64,000 nucleotides of DNA from Labia minor (taxonomy: Eukaryota; Arthropoda; Insecta; Dermaptera; Spongiphoridae): assembly GCA_963082975.1 (NCBI GenBank), contig OY720344.1:87420107-87484106 (forward strand). The letters run 5' to 3'. The position numbers and the translations under genes are program-made. Numbering within the stretch: the first letter of the stretch is position 1; the number at the start of each line of letters is the position of its first letter. Below the pieces are notes generated by a model. The model was not told where the DNA came from. It ran no database searches and saw nothing but the letters and a program-made list of their open reading frames with translations. Shown here piece after piece: positions 58,440 through 64,000 of the stretch.

Positions 58440-58990
58440 ATAGATGATGCAATTTGTTAATAATTCAGAAAGCACAATTCGCATCGACACTACTACGCTC
58501 GATGAAAGGTGAAATTTTGGGCAAACTTAGGCTAATGTTAGCTACAAAAAGCAGCTTATAGGTCGTATTAACATTTGGGTTGTGCTACTAAAATACAATA
58601 GAAACCATATATTTTTAAATCGCTACATAACTTTTGATAAAAAATTGATCATCGGCAATATGAAGCTTAAGATCGTGGATAAGAAATGTGAATCTCCACA
58701 AGCGTTTGTAAAGTCATCAGTTGGATCAATTTTTATTTCATTAATATGAAAGATTAATAATTTAATAATCAATTTTAATTTCTTTATTTCATCTTGTAAG
58801 TATTGTCACTTAGTTTATTAATATAGTAGAGGTAATATTTTATGACAATTTAATAGCCACCGAATTACCACAGATCTTTGATTCATGACACTTTGAAGCT
58901 ATTAACTGGTAAAAAATTTGCTAATGATGAATTATTAAATTCACTCTCCTGTGTACCATCATGAATCTATTTAAAAATAACCAGGGATAT
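58440..58990 (+). pseudogene. ancient mariner transposase relic
   Basis: Reading across frames gives STIRIDTTTLDE, then RINIWVVLLKYNRNHIFLNR, YITFDKKLI and CESPQAFVKSSVG. The order resembles the mariner core around its first catalytic Asp (FLxRIVTxDEKW...W...PPQ..PK..L). Later stretches weakly resemble the KNFANDE region. Terminal repeats are not recognisable. It is much older than the other mariners here. Confidence 0.45.
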
Positions 58991-61857
58991 AAGGTCGTCC
59001 CTTCATATACTTTTTATGAAACTGTCAATTGGAAATCAAATGTATACTTAATGAATTTTTTAAAAATTTCCGACTGTCATCCATAAAGCTTTGACAGTGA
59101 CACGGCCATCGCTGTTAGTTATCCATCACGTACAACGAATTCATCAACCCTACGTTTTATTTAATGTATACTTAGTTATTTATTTATCTAACAAATCTCT
59201 CTTTCCCTTCAGCTACTTTGATTAGAATAAATTTAATTAGACAAACAAACAAATTTGTAATCTTTTATTGCTTAATCTGTTAAAGTTTAGTCCAGAATCT
59301 ATTTATTTTTACATTTTATTTAAACATTCAGATTTAATTGAATTAAATTTAAAACTTCTTTCAAGAGAATAAATATCTAAATATAATTTGCCATTACATT
59401 AATATAAAATAAACAACACAAGCATGTTTATATAAACCTAAATGTAGTAATATTATATTATCCATTATAATTATAAAATTAATTATTGTCTATTAAAATA
59501 AATTATCTAACTATTTATGTAGTAATTTAGATGAAGTTCACTGAAGTTATTGGTATTAAAATTATTATTTTTATATTCCCCATCCCTCCCTCCTTCCATT
59601 CTATACTTTTTTCCTACTCACATGTCTTTTGTAGAAATAATAATGACTTTATTTAGTTAGTTATATTATATTATATATATACATATATGTAGGAAATTTC
59701 GTTTTCTAGGGATTACAGGATACAATCAAACGAAGGAAAAGAAAACAAGGTAAGAAAGGCAAGGAGAAGTTATTAATTCAACTGATCATAAGCAAGTCGA
59801 GAGAATGCTGACCAAAAGGAGGGAGCTATGGAGAATAAATCCTCTCCTCCTTGTCGATAAAGTTCTCCTCTCAGAGATGGAGTGGACTCACTCCTTAATA
59901 AAATGAGCGCTAATTTCAAATGATTCAAATGGCCTAAACACACCAAATAGTAAACATTATAGTAGGTATATTGTTTTAAATTACTTGTTTAATTACTTTA
60001 TTTATTTTAATTAAATTGGTAAATTCTTAAATTTCAAATATATTTAAATAAGTATAGTATTATTATATCAATCTAACTGTATTTTATTAGTAATTCTTAT
60101 ATCATCATCAATATACCTAATTGAAACTTATATATAAAAGGAGAATAATATATAATGTAATGTAATGAAACCAAGCTATCTTGTTTTGATTTTCTTATTT
60201 TATATAAGTATATTTAAATGTTTCTATATAAGATCAAATTTATTGTAATATATCATTTCATTTATTCAGGATATAAATTTATGAATATAATAATTTTATA
60301 TGTTCTTTATTAAATATGAATATTATTTTCATTCAAATATATTTTTAAAATATATAAGAAGGAGAATATAAATATGAAACTAACAAAAACAGATAAAATA
60401 GACACCTAATCGTTTGATCCCTTTGAGCTTTTATAGAATCCTTTGTGTTTCCAATAGAGACATTTTTCTATTGGTGTGTGATGTTAGACGAATAAACAAG
60501 AGAGCAGTTGGTTGCCAGAGAGCTTTTCCAATGATTTACGTTTAAATAATAAAAAAAGCCCTGGCACGATAAAGGGCAATAGCAAACCTTTGTTGCTGAA
60601 ATATTATTTTTAATGGTCCAGCGGGAAAATAAAAATGATGGAGGAAGGAAAAAATAACACCGGGAAAACTTTTCAAAAAATTAAATCTACAATTTTGAGT
60701 ATCTACTAGTCAGAGGGATAATAAAATTTATTACCTATTTTATTATTTACAGAATCTTCATTAAATGAGTGATTGATTATTTAAATTAGATATTACATTT
60801 ATCCGAAAGAAATTATATTTAATGAGAGTAACTCAATTATCTCGATAATTATGTTACGATAAATGAACAAAATTATTATATTTCAGAAATTTTATTTTGT
60901 TTTTTGTCAAACTTAAAAAAAACCACTTGAATCATTTCAATGTCTTGATTTTCATTCCCTTTAATATCCTTTGACACCATGTTAATTAATTACTACATCG
61001 GCCGATTTTTCACCTAAAAATACATTAAAGATTGCTGATGCTTGAGATTATATATATATATATATGCTATATATTATTTTTTTATTATAAAAAATAAATA
61101 ACTTGAGGGAGGTGGTAATTATTTGGAACCTTCGACAACATCCCATAATTTCAAGCGTGCCATCACGCACTCTGCTAGCCATTTATATTGGATCGTGGTC
61201 ACGAATGGGTAGGTGGTGTCTGACCAAGGATGGTAGGGGATGTAACCGAGTCTCGGTGTTAAATTCATCATCCGTGCTTCGAATTTTAAATCTATTTTCA
61301 ATTTAATTAAATTTGTTCATCTATTTCGTAATACATTAAACTTATGTTATTTGTATAGCTATATGGTATTTCATTGTAAAAAAACATTTCTAATATATTA
61401 GAATTTTTTTCTTATTAAATGAATTTTTTGTATTAGACAATTTTAGCGTCAAATATTTTTTTGGATTTATGGGTAAATATGTATATGTTAATTCAGAGAA
61501 CATTATTTTAATAATACCTGGTATTGCTTTGTGACTGATGTATATGCAAAACATTGCCTGCTAAATATGGATAATACTCATATTTAGCATTATAGCAAAA
61601 TTTATTTTAGCGTATTTATCATACCTTCTGTTATTTTAACAATTATGTACTGATTAATTACATTTATTTAATTTTTCTTTCTCTTTTATCGTGGTGTGAA
61701 AAATTTAAATAATTTTTATTTTTGTTATTAATTACTGAAATAAATAGATATATTATTTAATAAATGTAGACTAAACACCAATCTAAAGAGGCAATCAGGT
61801 ATCGGCAAAAATTAATAAAATAATTATATCTAATCTAATCTTATTATGCTAGCTAAA

Positions 61858-61898
<41 letters not shown>

Positions 61899-62278
61899 AT
61901 ATGTATGTATATATATTTGTAAATGGGTTCTCAGAAACATTACATAGTAACTTCAAACTTTAAAACTACGCAACGGAATTTGATGCAGTTTTTTTTAATA
62001 GATAGAGTGATGGAAGAGGAAGGTTTGTATGTATAATAACAGAATTTATCCACTATTTAATTATGCATAATGTTTTCATTCAAAGTTAGCTCGGTGTCCC
62101 AGGTATACATTTTATATCAACAGGCCTACTTTTCTGTTTATATGTTATTATTTGAATGGCGATTCGGTGAATCAGGTATTAATATGACCAGCCAAACCCA
62201 ATAATAATAAATAATTTATTTTTAACATAATTACTTATTTATTTATATATTTATTTAGATTATTAAATAAAAAAAATT
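58991..62278. other. AT-rich spacer with two unexplained patches
   Basis: 59700-59930 and 61100-61310 are less AT-rich. The latter has overlapping 60-67 codon frames on both strands but no recognised domain. TA run at 61860-61892. No gene call is supported. Confidence 0.45.
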
Positions 62279-62651
62279 TAAAAAAAAACTTTTTAAAAAC
62301 ACGCTGTTTTTTAAATGCTCTAAAAAGGAGAAAATAATTTCTCCACACGCATCACGATTTCCTTACAATTAATCATATTTAAAAAATGAAAGCTTGGGCG
62401 CCAAACATGCAGGGAAAAGAAAAGAATACGAAGGACATTTCGTTTTAACCTTTCTGTTTTTTTTCCAACTATAATTGATAACTATGTCTATTTGAAGTAG
62501 ATTTTACGTTTTTCCCTGCATGTTTGGCGCCCACGCTTTCATTTTTTACATATGATTAATTGTAAGGAAATTGTAATGTGTGTGGAGAAATTATTTTCTC
62601 CCTTTTAGAGCATTTAAAAAACAGCGTGTTTTTAAAAAGTTTTTTTTATTT
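62279..62651. mobile_element. long-TIR (about 140 bp) non-autonomous element
   Basis: Left arm 62279-62417 and right arm 62513-62651 are inverted copies with only a handful of differences. Shared landmarks are AACACGCTGTTTTTTAAATG, GGAGAAAATAATTTCTCC and GGGCGCCAAACATGCAGGGA. The roughly 95-bp centre is unique. No coding. The target duplication is obscured by A/T runs. Confidence 0.75.
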
Positions 62652-62784
62652 CCTAATTTTTAGTCTTGACAGAAATTTTGCCCGATTTATGATTTCAGGT
62701 TAAAGTGTGAATGTTGAAAGAAAGAATCTAATTCAGGACGATTCTTCACATCAAAATACTACATATCAAATCGGTGGTATAGGG

Positions 62785-63154
62785 CAGGGGTCGGCAACCT
62801 TTTTCGGATGGCGGGCCATTTTCAAAATAATTTTTTTTATGCGGGCCGCACATTCAAATGTAACTTACATAGTGCTTTTATATCATATACAAGTATAAAT
62901 ATTATTAAAAGATTATAGAAAAAAACACTTTTTATTGACAAAATTTTACAATTCTTAAAAAAACATACGATTCCAATTACTTACTTATAAATATAATAAA
63001 ATAACATAATAATGAAATAAATATTATAATAAAAGAACAAGAATATTAGAAGACAAAAATAATACAGTTTGTAACAGGAAAAAAGAAAATACAATTTCAA
63101 TTAGAAAAATACATTATTTTGTGAATATAAAATATCTTTCATTTTATTCATTCA
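62785..63154 (+). mobile_element. hAT element 5' end, truncated
   Basis: CAGGGGTCGGCAACCTTTTT and GGATGGCGGGCCATTTT are the widely distributed hAT left end. A right end was not found before the adjacent Helitron at 63155. Confidence 0.55.
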
Positions 63155-64000
63155 CTAGCTGCTCAGAGCTCCTTCGTCGCTCTTCACATCTAGACGGGGG
63201 CTCCGCCCCCTGTACCCCCGAGTGGTACATAGTATTTGGTTTAAAGTAGTAAAAGGTTTTCATCCATTTTGTTTCAATCAATGTATAACATAAAACATTC
63301 ATTTCTTATTGTGTGATTATTTAAAATATATTTTAATTTAATCAGTAAATTAAATATATATATTTTTATTGAATATGTTATATCTATCTACTCGAAAGTT
63401 CTTGGCAGCTACAACCACATTTCTCCAAGTGTCCTTATCCTGAGCCTCTGTTCCATCTTTCTTACGTCATTCCCTGGTGTCCTCATCTTTGGCCCATAAA
63501 TGCTGGGAAGAATCCTATTCTCAAATACTCTGAATCCACTCTCATCTCCTAAGATCATAGACCATGTCTCACACCCATATAATACAACAGACAAAATAAT
63601 TGTTTTATATATTTTAATTTTCATTCCCTTTTATAATAATTTTGATGAGATAAGCCTCTTTACTGCATGATAACAGGCGTTTCCCGATTGCAACTTCGAT
63701 TTAAATTCTTCTCAAATATTATTATCCTTCGTGATTACATTCAATTTTTCTACATATTCAAATTCTACATTTTGTATGTTAATACTGCTCCTGTTTGTTT
63801 CTAAATATATTTATTTATCATTATTAATTTCAAACCTCATCTCTTTTCCTACCTCGATTAATTTTTCCTCGCTATCTGTAATTGCAATTGCCGAATCTCC
63901 TATTATATTTAAGTCGTCTGAATCACCTAATAATTTACAATTGATTTCCGCATCTTACTCTTTCTTTACTACCTTCAAAATAAATTTTAAGATCAAAATT
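63155..64000 (-). mobile_element. non-autonomous Helitron, copy E (runs off the window)
   Basis: The minus-strand 3' end is GAGCAGCTAG before T, with the same AGAGC...GCTCT hairpin and GC palindrome as copy D. Its 5' end is beyond the window. The sequence is almost identical to 55101-55938 in reverse. Confidence 0.75.
63385..64000 (-). pseudogene. captured reverse transcriptase in Helitron E
   Basis: The best-preserved copy of the cargo: a frame at 63409-63624 reads MKIKIYKTIILSVVLYGCET, then WSMILGDESGFRVFENRILP and SIYGPKMRT, and then the internal deletion seen in copy D. Upstream pieces correspond to the DDLNIIGDSAIAI region. Confidence 0.7.

Overview
This is an AT-rich, repeat-dense eukaryotic window, most likely from an arthropod and probably an insect. 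The evidence is spliced genes with GT/AG introns, DD41D and other mariner relics, several hAT families, Helitrons, a gypsy-group LTR element with AGTTA/TAACT ends and a tRNA-Lys type primer site, and tRNA-derived SINEs. The species cannot be fixed from the sequence. The only confidently identified host gene is at the left edge. No rRNA gene, intact tRNA gene, CRISPR array or bacterial operon was seen.

Left edge (1-5.5 kb): the last eight visible exons (515 codons) of a papain-family (C1A) cysteine protease of the 'counting factor associated protein D' type on the + strand, with a polyadenylation signal. A foldback element sits in its largest intron. From 5.5 to 36 kb the window is mobile-element debris in very AT-rich DNA: non-LTR reverse-transcriptase 3' ends, Helitrons at 9.4, 21.3 and 34.2 kb, two DD41D mariner-type elements, hAT elements (28.6 kb with a perfect 8-bp target duplication; 31.7 kb with a transposase C-terminus), SINEs, and a recurrent hairpin-ended repeat called family X here. 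An isolated open segment followed by AATAAA near 26.6-26.9 kb may be the terminal exon of a second gene.

Centre (36.3-46.5 kb): a tandem LTR-internal-LTR-internal-LTR array on the minus strand. The three LTRs are each 954 bp. The right unit keeps a long RT-RNase H-integrase frame. The left unit lacks about 2.7 kb. Both share the same hAT insertion and the same broken gag/RT start, so neither is autonomous, and the array arose after those lesions.

Right third (46.5-64 kb): clustered copies of a second repeat family (family Y, with 138-bp tandem units), a short mariner, SINEs with a strong hairpin, two near-identical inverted Helitrons carrying a captured reverse-transcriptase fragment (54.0-55.9 kb and 63.2 kb to the edge), a decayed mariner at 58.4 kb and a long-TIR element at 62.3 kb. 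The parts do not form a pathway. The interest lies in how elements nest, capture fragments of each other and share terminal modules.
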